Positions 10,062 through 20,338 of a DNA stretch of 64,000 bases are shown one piece after another. The notes below the pieces were generated by a model. It made no database searches, was not told where the DNA came from, and saw only the letters and a list, made by a program, of their open reading frames with translations. The translations under genes and the position numbers were made by a program. Position 1 is the first letter of the stretch, and each line of letters begins with the position of its first letter. The stretch is from an uncultured Bartonella sp. Its GTDB lineage: Bacteria; Pseudomonadota; Alphaproteobacteria; Rhizobiales; Rhizobiaceae. The stretch is taken from NCBI GenBank assembly GCA_946478235.1, contig CAMLBF010000004.1, positions 124,001 through 188,000 on the forward strand. The letters are read 5' to 3'.

Positions 10062-10703
10062 ATGTTACGTATCATAGCTATTTCATGTATTATGATATTA
10101 GCAACGAACATTGCACATTCTCAGTCTATTGCGGATACTATTAATCAAGATAAAAAATATAATTCGCAAAGCGCAGATGTAACAGTATTTGCTTTTGCTT
10201 ATAGCCTATTGAAAGAGACCGATAAAGTACTGTTACCTATGATGGATGATCCATCAGCTTCTATGGGCAAAACCTGCAAAATAATAAAATTTCAGGCCCG
10301 TCAATGGATTTATATGAATATCGTTATTCAATACAATCATATTCTTTCCAACATAAAAACATTAGAAAAAAAATTAAGTCTTAGTGGTCGAGCTGAAGTT
10401 GGTCCGGTGACGAGTAGGTTGATTGAAGCTTTAGAATATAGGCGGGGCATCATAGAAAATGCGCGCTTGCTTGATTTATCTGCCGAGATCGTGAGAGAGC
10501 GCCTTGAAGATAATGATGCTTCTATCGATAAAGCATTGATTGGCGCGGGCGACACTGTTGCTTCATCTGCCTTTGAGACTTTTCATGAAGCAAATACCGC
10601 GAAAATTAAATCCGTTGCCAAAGATATAGAGAATTCGTTACAGCAAAATTGTCAGAAAAGCCCGACGGAGAAAGAAAGTTATATAGACACATTGGTTGAA
10701 TAG
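10062..10703 (+). CDS. hypothetical exported protein
   Basis: I do not recognise this 213-residue protein. The first 20 residues form a clear signal peptide (MLRIIAISCIMILATNIAHS) with probable cleavage after AHS. The mature part is mostly helical and charged, with two Cys residues (one near residue 72, one near 200) that could form a disulfide in the periplasm. It lies alone between priA and a small membrane protein, on the same strand as the atp operon. No enzymatic motif is visible. It is a plausible periplasmic protein, possibly lineage restricted. Confidence 0.65.
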   Translation: MLRIIAISCIMILATNIAHSQSIADTINQDKKYNSQSADVTVFAFAYSLLKETDKVLLPMMDDPSASMGKTCKIIKFQARQWIYMNIVIQYNHILSNIKTLEKKLSLSGRAEVGPVTSRLIEALEYRRGIIENARLLDLSAEIVRERLEDNDASIDKALIGAGDTVASSAFETFHEANTAKIKSVAKDIENSLQQNCQKSPTEKESYIDTLVE

Positions 10704-10771
10704 TTAATATTCAATATTGTCATACAATGTGAATGCCTTATTATGAAAGCATTCTTAACACAACGCGCGAT

Positions 10772-10792
10772 AAGTGAATATACTTTTCACTT
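10772..10792 (+). other. short hairpin downstream of the exported protein gene
   Basis: AAGTGAA pairs with TTCACTT across a seven-base loop in the short gap before the next gene, followed by a mixed TTTT stretch. It may be a weak terminator, because the U run is broken by GAGCC. Confidence 0.35.
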
Positions 10793-10815
10793 GAGCCTTT
10801 TATTGGTCAGTTATT

Positions 10816-11208
10816 ATGATTGCATTATATTTTCCTCAGAGCCTTGGTGAATGGATGGTGTGGCTCGTTGCATGGGGATTTGTTTTCGTTGGTTTATTTT
10901 ACATGATTTGGCCAAAAGTTGCGATGCGCATGTTTTGGACATATCCACAGCAGGAGTCAAAAGTACTTTTAGCAGCGGTACGAGGAAATATGGGGGGGAT
11001 ACCGATAGGATTAGGTCTTAGCTATCTTCTATTTGCTCAACCATTTTTAGCAATGACTTTGTTTATTGCTGTATTTTGTGCGCTTATTGGGCGAGTCGTT
11101 TCTTTTTTTGTTGATAAAAGTTTTTCAGGTTTCAATTTTTTCGCTTGTATAGTTGAATTTATATTTGCAATTGCAAGTTTTCTATATGCATTCGAGTATG
11201 TTGCGTAA
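10816..11208 (+). CDS. small inner-membrane protein, four predicted membrane segments
   Basis: The 130-residue product is almost entirely hydrophobic. Likely membrane helices lie near residues 12-32, 55-75, 75-95 and 105-128, separated by short loops (WTYPQQESK, DKSFSG). It resembles small DUF4345-like membrane proteins in layout, but I cannot assign a family firmly. The codon for the GG of RGNMGG sits in a run of seven G residues (10992-10998), unusual in this AT-rich region. It lies 200 bases upstream of the atp operon, with no visible functional link to it. Confidence 0.65.
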   Translation: MIALYFPQSLGEWMVWLVAWGFVFVGLFYMIWPKVAMRMFWTYPQQESKVLLAAVRGNMGGIPIGLGLSYLLFAQPFLAMTLFIAVFCALIGRVVSFFVDKSFSGFNFFACIVEFIFAIASFLYAFEYVA

Positions 11209-11222
11209 TTATTTATAAAAAA

Positions 11223-11331
11223 ATAGGCATTGTTTTCAAAAGCTGGTAGGTGCGGTGTTGCGAGTCCGGTTTGTGTATGCTAGATGCCTATCAACTTTTG
11301 GTATTTAAATAAGATATTTATATGCCAAAAA
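11223..11331 (+). promoter_or_regulatory. inverted-repeat-rich leader upstream of the atp operon
   Basis: The 200-base gap before atpH holds two inverted repeats. ATAGGCAT (11223-11230) pairs with ATGCCTAT (11284-11291). A longer imperfect repeat, TTTTGGTATTTAAATA against its near complement ending CCAAAA, spans 11296-11330. No T run follows, so neither looks like a terminator. They may be operator sites or a structured 5' leader of the ATP synthase mRNA. Confidence 0.4.
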
Positions 11332-11411
11332 AGCGATAAAGTTATGAAGCACATTGGGTGGGTAGCTATTTGGGTGCCGACTCATCGCTAAGGGGAAAGA
11401 GACGGGATAGA

Positions 11412-11987
11412 GTGTCAAAGTCGTCTTCGTTTACATCGGCAGTATCTGAACGTTACGCAACGTCATTGTTTGAATTGGCGCGTGATGCTAAAAGTATTGA
11501 TGCTGTAGAAAAAGAACTTAGTTCCTGCCTTTCATCAATTGAATCCAATGATGATCTTAAACGGCTAGTATTTAGTCCGGTTTTTTCAGCTGAGCAGCAA
11601 GTAAAAGCCGTTTCCACAGTGTGTGAAAAATCTGGCATAACAAAAAATAATGTCGGACGGCTTGTGGCGAATTTTTTATGCGTTGTTGCAGCCAACCGTC
11701 GGCTATTTTTATTGCCAACCATTGTAGATAAATTTCATCACTATGCAGAACAATCGCGTGGTGAGATATCTGCCGAAGTTATTTCGGCTAGTGCGCTGAC
11801 GCCAGCGCAAGAAAAAGAATTGAAAGCGACCTTGAAAGACGTTGCGGGTAAAGATGTTCGTTTGCACGCTAGCGTTGATCCAGATATTCTGGGTGGACTT
11901 ATTGTTAGACTCGGTTCACGACAGATTGATACGTCGCTTGCAACAAAATTGTCTTCGCTTAAGCTTGTACTGAAAGAGGTCGGCTGA
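11412..11987 (+). CDS. atpH: F1F0 ATP synthase subunit delta
   Basis: The delta (OSCP-like) subunit joins the F1 head to the peripheral stalk. The ORF track begins at a GTG (11358) that gives an extra N-terminal 18 residues with no family match. I prefer the GTG at 11412, preceded by GGGATAGA, which gives [23 protein letters not shown], close to the usual alphaproteobacterial start, and about 191 residues. The C-terminal motif [20 protein letters not shown] is typical. The stop TGA overlaps the atpA ATG by one base, so the two are translationally coupled. Confidence 0.92.
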   Translation: MSKSSSFTSAVSERYATSLFELARDAKSIDAVEKELSSCLSSIESNDDLKRLVFSPVFSAEQQVKAVSTVCEKSGITKNNVGRLVANFLCVVAANRRLFLLPTIVDKFHHYAEQSRGEISAEVISASALTPAQEKELKATLKDVAGKDVRLHASVDPDILGGLIVRLGSRQIDTSLATKLSSLKLVLKEVG

Positions 11988-13516
11988 TGGATATTAAACC
12001 GTCGGAAATTTCAAAAATCCTGAAAGAGCAAATTAAGAATTTCGGTCAAGAGGCTGAAGTTTCTGAAGTTGGTCAGGTGCTATCTGTGGGTGATGGTATT
12101 GCCCGTGTTTATGGTCTTGATAACGTTCGAGCCGGTGAAATGGTCGAATTTCCAGGTGGTGTGCGTGGAATGGCACTAAACCTTGAAGCCGACAATGTGG
12201 GTGTTGTTATATTTGGCTCTGATCGTGATATTGGAGAAGGTGACCCCGTAAAGCGTACGCAATCTATTGTTGATGTGCCAGTAGGTCCAGAACTTTTAGG
12301 TCGTGTTGTTGATGCTCTTGGTAATCCGATTGACGGTAAAGGCCCAATCAATGCCAAGGAACGTCGCCGCGTAGATGTCAAAGCTCCCGGCATTATTCCT
12401 CGTAAATCGGTTCATGAGCCGATGTCTACTGGGCTTAAAGCTGTTGATGCGCTTATTCCGATTGGTCGTGGTCAGCGTGAGTTGGTGATTGGTGATCGCC
12501 AGACCGGTAAGACTGCTATTCTCTTGGACACATTTTTAAATCAAAAGCCGATACATGATAATGGACCTGAAAAGGATAAATTATACTGTGTTTATGTTGC
12601 TGTTGGACAGAAGCGTTCAACTGTTGCTCAGTTTGTTAAGGCTTTGGAAGAGCGTGGTGCTCTAGAATATTCTATCATTGTTGCAGCAACGGCATCTGAG
12701 CCTGCTCCAATGCAATTTATTGCTCCATTTGCTGCTTGTGCAATGGGTGAATATTTCCGTGATAATGGTAAGCATGCATTGATTGGGTATGATGATTTGT
12801 CGAAACAAGCTGTAGCTTATCGTCAAATGTCCTTGCTCCTTCGTCGTCCTCCTGGGCGTGAAGCTTATCCAGGTGACGTGTTCTATCTCCATTCACGTTT
12901 GTTAGAACGTGCCGCGAAAATGAATGAAGAGCATGGCTTAGGTTCTTTAACAGCTTTACCTGTTATTGAAACACAGGCTAATGATGTTTCCGCATATATT
13001 CCGACTAACGTAATTTCTATTACAGATGGTCAGATTTTCTTGGAAACCAATTTGTTCTATCAAGGCATCAGACCAGCTGTTAATGTTGGACTTTCTGTTT
13101 CGCGCGTTGGTTCAGCTGCACAAATTAAAGCGATGAAGCAGGTGGCAGGATCAATTAAAGGTGAGCTTGCCCAGTATCGTGAAATGGCGTCGTTCGCTCA
13201 ATTCGGGTCAGATCTTGATGCTTCAACGCAGCGGTTACTCAATCGTGGTGCGCGTTTGACAGAATTGTTGAAACAGCCACAGTTCTCTCCGCTGAAGACG
13301 GAAGAACAAGTTGCAGTGATCTTTGCAGGCGTAAATGGTTATCTTGATAAACTCGCCGTCAATCAGGTTGGTAAATTTGAACAAGGTTTGCTGGCTGCGT
13401 TGCGTACAAACCACAAGGATATTCTTGATGGTATTCGTGATGAGCAAAAATTGACCGACGAATTGAAAAATAAGTTGACTAATGTGCTTGAAACTTACGC
13501 CAAGAATTTTTCTTGA
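11987..13516 (+). CDS. atpA: F1F0 ATP synthase subunit alpha
   Basis: This is the non-catalytic nucleotide-binding subunit of the F1 hexamer, 509 residues, full length. The P-loop [10 protein letters not shown] lies near residue 169. Other family landmarks are [14 protein letters not shown] near 105, the catalytic arginine region with [10 protein letters not shown] near 373, and [17 protein letters not shown] near 393. It is the second gene of atpHAGDC. As usual in Alphaproteobacteria, the F0 genes are not in this operon and are not in the window. Confidence 0.98.
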   Translation: MDIKPSEISKILKEQIKNFGQEAEVSEVGQVLSVGDGIARVYGLDNVRAGEMVEFPGGVRGMALNLEADNVGVVIFGSDRDIGEGDPVKRTQSIVDVPVGPELLGRVVDALGNPIDGKGPINAKERRRVDVKAPGIIPRKSVHEPMSTGLKAVDALIPIGRGQRELVIGDRQTGKTAILLDTFLNQKPIHDNGPEKDKLYCVYVAVGQKRSTVAQFVKALEERGALEYSIIVAATASEPAPMQFIAPFAACAMGEYFRDNGKHALIGYDDLSKQAVAYRQMSLLLRRPPGREAYPGDVFYLHSRLLERAAKMNEEHGLGSLTALPVIETQANDVSAYIPTNVISITDGQIFLETNLFYQGIRPAVNVGLSVSRVGSAAQIKAMKQVAGSIKGELAQYREMASFAQFGSDLDASTQRLLNRGARLTELLKQPQFSPLKTEEQVAVIFAGVNGYLDKLAVNQVGKFEQGLLAALRTNHKDILDGIRDEQKLTDELKNKLTNVLETYAKNFS

Positions 13517-13536
13517 CCAATTGACGGAACGGTTTA

Positions 13537-14421
13537 ATGGCTTCGCTTAAGGATCTTAGAGATCGTATCGCCTCGGTTAAGGCGACGCAGAAAATTACCA
13601 AAGCGATGCAGATGGTCGCTGCGGCCAAGCTGCGTCGCGCGCAGGAAGCTGCTGAATCAGCACGTCCATACGCACAGCGTATGGCAACGGTATTATCTGA
13701 TCTCAATAGCCAGATTGGTTCAGATGATGCGCCAAAATTGATGATAGGAACGGGAAAAGATGATGTTCATCTTCTCGTTGTTTGTACTGCTGAACGTGGG
13801 CTTTGTGGTGGGTTTAATTCGCAGATTGCTCGTCATGCCCGCGATCATATCCGTGTTCTGAAAGAACAGGGAAAAACAGTAAAAATTCTCACTATCGGAA
13901 AAAAAGGAGCTGATATTCTTCAACGTGAATTTAGTTCCTCGATGATTGATCACATCAGCTTGCGTGAAGTTAAGCATTTAGGTTTTAATAATGCGAAAGA
14001 TATTGCGCAAAAAATTGTTGATTTATTCGAACGCGGCGAATTTGACGTTTGTACAGTTTTTTATTCTGAATTTGTATCGGTAATCAATCAGCGTCCAACA
14101 TCATTGCAATTAATTCCAGCGTCAACTGGAAATGTTGTTGATGGTGAGGAAGCGACTAAAACATCGGTTATTTATGATTATGAACCGGATGCGGCCTCTA
14201 TCTTACAGACGCTGATTCCTCGTAATTTAAGTGTTCAGATGTACCGCGCATTGTTAGAAAATGCTGCCGGTGAAATGGGCGCGAAAATGAGTGCAATGGA
14301 TAATGCAACGCGTAACGCAGGCGACATGATAACAAAGTTGTCAATTACGTATAATCGCCAGCGCCAAGCGCAGATTACAACAGAATTGATCGAAATTATT
14401 GCGGGCGCAGAAGCGCTCTAA
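13537..14421 (+). CDS. atpG: F1F0 ATP synthase subunit gamma
   Basis: Gamma is the rotating central shaft of F1, 294 residues. The conserved N-terminal helix ([33 protein letters not shown]-type; [17 protein letters not shown] visible) and the C-terminal helix ([12 protein letters not shown]) that insert into the alpha-beta ring are intact. [13 protein letters not shown] near residue 88 is the other signature. It starts 20 bases after atpA and ends 18 bases before atpD. Confidence 0.97.
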   Translation: MASLKDLRDRIASVKATQKITKAMQMVAAAKLRRAQEAAESARPYAQRMATVLSDLNSQIGSDDAPKLMIGTGKDDVHLLVVCTAERGLCGGFNSQIARHARDHIRVLKEQGKTVKILTIGKKGADILQREFSSSMIDHISLREVKHLGFNNAKDIAQKIVDLFERGEFDVCTVFYSEFVSVINQRPTSLQLIPASTGNVVDGEEATKTSVIYDYEPDAASILQTLIPRNLSVQMYRALLENAAGEMGAKMSAMDNATRNAGDMITKLSITYNRQRQAQITTELIEIIAGAEAL

Positions 14422-14433
14422 GGTGGAAGGTAA

Positions 14434-16077
<1,644 letters not shown>

Positions 16078-16084
16078 TATAATT

Positions 16085-16115
16085 AAACTCTGCCGGAAAA
16101 ACCGGCAGAGTTTTA
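16085..16115 (+). terminator. terminator-like hairpin between atpD and atpC
   Basis: A 12-base perfect stem (AAACTCTGCCGG with CCGGCAGAGTTT, AAAAA loop) is followed by TTTTA. It begins about eight bases after the atpD stop codon. It has all features of an intrinsic terminator, yet lies inside what is normally one operon. A ten-base tandem repeat, TTTTACGATA twice, follows at 16111-16130. Confidence 0.85.
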
Positions 16116-16255
16116 CGATATTTTACGATATATGGCTAAAAGCCTCCACGAATAATGACTGGTAATAGTTGTATCGGCAATGTTGAAGTTCTTGGAAGCT
16201 TTGTGTCTTTAATACAATTAGGTAATCAGTTTGAAGAGTTAAGGTGATTAAGGAT

Positions 16256-16660
16256 ATGGCTGGGACTTTTTTGTTTGAACTGGTTTCCCCTGAAAAACTG
16301 TTGCTTTCAGAGCAGGTGTATGAAGTTATATTGCCCGGTAGTGAGGGATATATAACAGTTTTACCTAATCATTCTCCTTTGATGACTGCTGTGATTCCGG
16401 GTGTCATTAAGGTGAAAGTCGATAATGGTGAAATGTCATTTGTGGTTTATGGTGGCTTTGCAGATGTTACACCAGAAAGATGTTCTTTATTGGCAGAAGC
16501 AGCAGTATCAGTTGAAGACTTTACCCAACATGATCTCGATCAACGGATTGAAGCAGCAAAAGATGTATTCAAAGTTGCGGAAAATGACGAAGATAGAAAT
16601 AAGGCTGAAGACTTCTTACACCAGCTCACTATTATTCCGGATATTATATCAAAGTCTTAA
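16256..16660 (+). CDS. atpC: F1F0 ATP synthase subunit epsilon
   Basis: Epsilon couples gamma to the c-ring and can inhibit ATP hydrolysis. The 134-residue product has the family's beta-sandwich start (FELVSPEKLLLSEQVYEVILPGSEG, LPNHSPLMT) and a C-terminal helical part. I chose ATG 16256 over the GTG at 16244, because MAGTFLFELVSPE matches the family start and AAGGA precedes it closely. The gap of about 180 bases to atpD, with an intrinsic terminator in it, is unusual. atpC may have its own promoter or depend on read-through. Confidence 0.95.
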   Translation: MAGTFLFELVSPEKLLLSEQVYEVILPGSEGYITVLPNHSPLMTAVIPGVIKVKVDNGEMSFVVYGGFADVTPERCSLLAEAAVSVEDFTQHDLDQRIEAAKDVFKVAENDEDRNKAEDFLHQLTIIPDIISKS

Positions 16661-17001
16661 AATAAGTTATTGTGGGCTATAAATACAGTTAAAGCTTTGT
16701 TGTTTGTATTTATTTGGTAATTTAAAAGCATTTTTTTTGTGGTGTTCATGGTTCAACGAACATTAATTTGTTGTAACAACAAGGTTTTGTAAGCTTTTAA
16801 AGTGTATGTTTACCAAGCGTAGATTTGTTTGCAAAAATTTGTAAATGTCTGAATAACTGGACATTATGATCAAGAAATATCGCACTAACAGAGATTTTAA
16901 TTAGAATAGCTATATTATATAACAGCGATGTGAATTGTCTCCCAAATAATTTGGTAATATATGTCGTACCAAAATGATTAGCATGCTAAATAAAAATTGT
17001 T
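16661..17001 (+). promoter_or_regulatory. marR-emrBA promoter region with palindromes
   Basis: This is 340 bases without a gene. Near its end lie TTTGGTA / TACCAAA (16950-16956 and 16967-16973) and a perfect 12-base palindrome TTAGCATGCTAA (16978-16989), 12 bases before the marR start. TTGTTG-TAA-CAACAA lies further upstream, near 16769. Palindromes of this size directly at the start of a marR gene are the usual form of a MarR autoregulatory operator. Confidence 0.55.
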
Positions 17002-17457
17002 ATGGGCGACGTTATGAATGACACCATAGACTCGGCGCAATTTGTTGATGTTTTGTTAAAGGTTAGCCGGAAATTGCGCAATTTGTTTGATGCGCGGATT
17101 CGTTGTCAAGGTTTAACTCTTGCCCGCGCACTAACTCTTAAAGCGTTAAAATATAACAATGGTTTTTATCAAAAAAATTTGGCTGAAGAGCTCGGTATTG
17201 AAAGTGCAACGCTTGTTCGCATTATTGATGCTTTAGAAGCTCAAGGGTTAGTTGCGAGAGATATTTCGACAGGTGACCGACGTGCAAGGTATATTACCTT
17301 AACGCCTAAGGGGCGCGAAATAGTCGACGTAATTGAGTCATATGCCGCCGAGCTCAGTGATGATGTTATATACGGTATAAAAAGCCAAGATATTGGCAGA
17401 GCATTTTGTGTCTTAAATCAAATGGCTGAAACGATAGAAGTTGAGGGGCGGGTATGA
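17002..17457 (+). CDS. MarR family transcriptional regulator
   Basis: This is a winged-helix repressor of 151 residues. The DNA-binding region is visible as QKNLAEELGIESATLVRIIDALEAQGLV near residues 53-80, followed by the wing DRRARYITLTPKGRE. It is the first gene of a three-gene unit with an EmrB-type exporter (4-base overlap, ATGA) and an EmrA-type adaptor. It therefore probably represses them until a toxic ligand binds, as for EmrR. An alternative start at ATG 17014 would remove four residues. The ligand is unknown. Confidence 0.92.
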   Translation: MGDVMNDTIDSAQFVDVLLKVSRKLRNLFDARIRCQGLTLARALTLKALKYNNGFYQKNLAEELGIESATLVRIIDALEAQGLVARDISTGDRRARYITLTPKGREIVDVIESYAAELSDDVIYGIKSQDIGRAFCVLNQMAETIEVEGRV

Positions 17458-19106
17458 ACAACGGTGTTTTACCAATCCCCGAGGACGAGCAAAAACCGCC
17501 ATTTACCACACCAGGTAAAATCTTTGCTGGACCTATTCACAAGTGTTTTATTTATATTTTTGCTTCATGTATTTTGCAGTGGGCTTACGGCCTCGGCGCA
17601 AATATGGTACAAACAAATATCAACCAACTGACGGGATATTTTCACGCTACCACTATTGAGACCACATGGTTGGTTGGTGCTTATATGGCTCCGAACGTTA
17701 GTTTGGGTTTTTTTCTAATAAAAATTCGTAACCAGTTTGGTTTACGTGTTTATGCCGAACTTTCTATCATCTGTTTTCTTGCAACTTGTACATTGCATTT
17801 GTTCGTTACTGATTTGCAGTCTGCCATTATTGTAAGGTTTTTTGCTGGTATGGCAGCAGCACCAATGTCATCTTTGGGATTTTTCTATATGATTGAAGCC
17901 TTTGCACCTGCAAAGAAGCGAACGGTAGGTTTAAGTCTCAATCTGATGAATATTGCACTGGCCGTACCATTATCACGTTTAGTATCACCATCGTTAATTG
18001 ATCATGCCGGATTTCATGGCTTGTATGCTTTAGAGATGGGGCTAGCTCTTATCGGTTTTGGCTGTATTTTTTCATTACCATTGACGCCTATAAAGAGAGC
18101 GAAAGTTATCGAGAAAATAGATTTTCTTAGTTATGGGCTTATTGCTGTCGGTCTTGGTATTAATGCAGCAATTATGCCTGTTGGGAAGTTTTATTGGTGG
18201 CGAGAAGTAGGATGGATGGGATGGTGGCTAGCTTTTGCAGCATTATGCCTGTTAGTTGCAGTTGTTATTGAGCTAAATCGTAAGAATCCTCTGATAGACT
18301 TGCGGTGGCTTTTCAGTAAGGAAATGCTACATATTGCAATTGTACTTTTGCTGTTTCGGATATTGTTATCAGAGCAAGCAACTTTGGCTTCTAACTTCTT
18401 TAATCTGTTTGGTTTGCTTAACCGCGAAATGGAAACAATGCACTGGGCTGTGGTCGGTGGAACTGTTCTAGGTGGTTTTACATGTGCAGCGTTTTTTAAG
18501 CCCGGACGAGAAGATTTATTTCATGTTATTGCATTGTTATTATTGGCTACAGGTTCATTTCTAGATAGCCATGCTACAAACCTTACTAGACCTGAGCAAA
18601 TGATGTTTAGTCAAGGTATTATCGGTATAGGATATGCACTCTTCTTGCCACCGTCTATGTCAAAAGGGTTAGCGACAGCAATTGCAAGAGGACCACAATA
18701 TATTTTAAGTTTTATTGCGGTGTTTCTGTTTACACAAAATACCGGAGGTGTCATGAGTTCTGCGTTTTTTGGAAGTATGCAGATAATATTTGAAAAATAT
18801 CATTCTAACATATTAACGCAGCAACTTGTTTTAAGCGATCCGATTGTTGCAGCAGATGTTAAACAGCTTTCTGCCTCTTATTCACACGTCCTTAATGACC
18901 CTGTACTACTGAATAGTGAAGGTTTAGCAGCATTGGGTCGTAAAGCCACGTTAGAAGCAAATGTATTGGCTTATAATGATGTCTTCCGACTTTATTCCTG
19001 CATTGCGCTTTTAGGGTTGGTGGTGTTGCTTATCCTGATGGGATTAAGAGGTTACCGTAATTATCGTGATAAACAACAGGCACAAGTTTTACCACAAGTT
19101 GCCTGA
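17454..19106 (+). CDS. MFS efflux transporter, EmrB/DHA2-like
   Basis: This inner-membrane exporter has 550 residues with about 12-14 hydrophobic segments. It most resembles DHA2-type drug:H+ antiporters that work with a periplasmic adaptor. An ETTWLVGAYMA stretch near residue 72, at the end of the first loop, is like the EmrB T-E-I-S-W-V-tAY pattern. The protein is more divergent than classical EmrB: the loop near residues 430-480 is long and lacks the usual ending. It starts inside marR by four bases and is followed by the emrA-like gene 38 bases later. The substrate is unknown. Confidence 0.85.
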   Translation: MNNGVLPIPEDEQKPPFTTPGKIFAGPIHKCFIYIFASCILQWAYGLGANMVQTNINQLTGYFHATTIETTWLVGAYMAPNVSLGFFLIKIRNQFGLRVYAELSIICFLATCTLHLFVTDLQSAIIVRFFAGMAAAPMSSLGFFYMIEAFAPAKKRTVGLSLNLMNIALAVPLSRLVSPSLIDHAGFHGLYALEMGLALIGFGCIFSLPLTPIKRAKVIEKIDFLSYGLIAVGLGINAAIMPVGKFYWWREVGWMGWWLAFAALCLLVAVVIELNRKNPLIDLRWLFSKEMLHIAIVLLLFRILLSEQATLASNFFNLFGLLNREMETMHWAVVGGTVLGGFTCAAFFKPGREDLFHVIALLLLATGSFLDSHATNLTRPEQMMFSQGIIGIGYALFLPPSMSKGLATAIARGPQYILSFIAVFLFTQNTGGVMSSAFFGSMQIIFEKYHSNILTQQLVLSDPIVAADVKQLSASYSHVLNDPVLLNSEGLAALGRKATLEANVLAYNDVFRLYSCIALLGLVVLLILMGLRGYRNYRDKQQAQVLPQVA

Positions 19107-19144
19107 CAATATGATTTAAGTGATTAAAACGCGGATAAGAGAAA

Positions 19145-20173
19145 ATGATCAAATTTTTGCGCTCAAAAGCAACAGCCGTCTCGATTATAGCGGGTATTTG
19201 CGGAGTTTTGCTTATATTATGGGCGTGGGAATTACCTCCTTTCATCAGCAGTACTGAAACAACAGATAATGCTTACGTCAAAGGCTTTGTAACGATGATT
19301 AGCCCACAGGTTGCCGGTAATGTTTCCGATGTAAAGGTCAAAGATTATGAGCGTGTTAAGCAGGGGCAACTCTTAATCCAAATTGACGATCATATTTTTA
19401 AGCAAAAATTGGATCAGGCTAAAGCCACATTGGATACGAAGAAAGCAGCGCTCGCTAGCTCTTTTCAGCAGGAAGAATCAGCAAAAGCTGATATTCGATC
19501 GGCAGAAGCGGCTTTAACAAAATCACAATTGAATTGGAAGCGAGTTGAACCTTTGACGCAACGCGGTGTTTCTTCGCAAAGTACGGAAGATTCGGCACGC
19601 GCTGATCTTGATCAAGCTATTGCGGCTCTTGATGTAAAACAACAAACGCTAAAAAAAATTCTCGTCGACCGTGAAGGTTTGAAAGCTGATGTTGAAAGTT
19701 CAGAAGCTGCTGTTGAATTGGCACAGATTGACCTTGATCATACACGGATTTATTCCCCACGCGATGGTCGTGTGGGCGAAGTTGGTGCAAAACTTGGTCA
19801 ATATGTCTCTGCCGGAACGCAATTATTGGCTGTGGTGCCCGATGAAATTTGGATTGTAGCAAATTATAAAGAGACACAATGTGCCAATATGAAAATTGGG
19901 CAACCAGTGGTATTTTCAGTTGATGCATTAAATGGTCGTAAAATGAAAGGTCATGTTGTTCGTTTTTCACCTGCTGCGGGCTCGGAATTTGCTGTTCTGA
20001 AGCCTGATAATGCGACGGGAAATTTCACCAAAGTGGCACAGCGTATACCGGTTCGCATTGAAGTTGATCCCGGGCAAAAAGATATTGATCGGCTTATTCC
20101 TGGTATGTCCGTCATTACCCATGTGGATACATCGAAAGAACGAAATGAAGTTGGCCGTGATGCCGGCATTTGA
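19145..20173 (+). CDS. HlyD/EmrA-type membrane fusion protein
   Basis: This periplasmic adaptor links the MFS pump to an outer-membrane channel. The 342-residue protein has one N-terminal membrane anchor (residues 11-31), the lipoyl half TDNAYVKGFVTMISPQVAG near 40-58, a long alpha-helical coiled-coil hairpin (about 85-190) and the returning half DHTRIYSPRDGRVGE near 198-212. A beta-barrel domain follows with IVANYKETQ. It lies 38 bases after the emrB-like gene. No outer-membrane TolC gene is nearby, so a shared TolC-like channel must be assumed. Confidence 0.92.
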   Translation: MIKFLRSKATAVSIIAGICGVLLILWAWELPPFISSTETTDNAYVKGFVTMISPQVAGNVSDVKVKDYERVKQGQLLIQIDDHIFKQKLDQAKATLDTKKAALASSFQQEESAKADIRSAEAALTKSQLNWKRVEPLTQRGVSSQSTEDSARADLDQAIAALDVKQQTLKKILVDREGLKADVESSEAAVELAQIDLDHTRIYSPRDGRVGEVGAKLGQYVSAGTQLLAVVPDEIWIVANYKETQCANMKIGQPVVFSVDALNGRKMKGHVVRFSPAAGSEFAVLKPDNATGNFTKVAQRIPVRIEVDPGQKDIDRLIPGMSVITHVDTSKERNEVGRDAGI

Positions 20174-20249
20174 AATTAAGGGTGTTCCATTATTTGTACA
20201 AAATAATCGAACATTTCAAAAAATGACTTAAGAAATATAAGTTTATTGC

Positions 20250-20263
20250 TTTTACGCGTAAAA
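20250..20263 (+). promoter_or_regulatory. 14-base perfect palindrome upstream of livH
   Basis: TTTTACGCGTAAAA is a perfect palindrome 75 bases before the livH start, between the emrA end and the liv operon. Its size and symmetry fit a dimeric regulator site. Which regulator binds is unknown. Confidence 0.4.
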
Positions 20264-20338
20264 ATTCATTGCTTTCACGGAAGCAGTTGATAGTTTGGTG
20301 CAAATTGCAGAAACAATAACGTAGTGGACGCTTACTCG

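Noticed and set aside
12109-12393. 94-residue minus-strand ORF inside atpA
   Set aside because: It is a Pro/Ser/Arg-rich shadow frame typical of antisense reading of a conserved gene.
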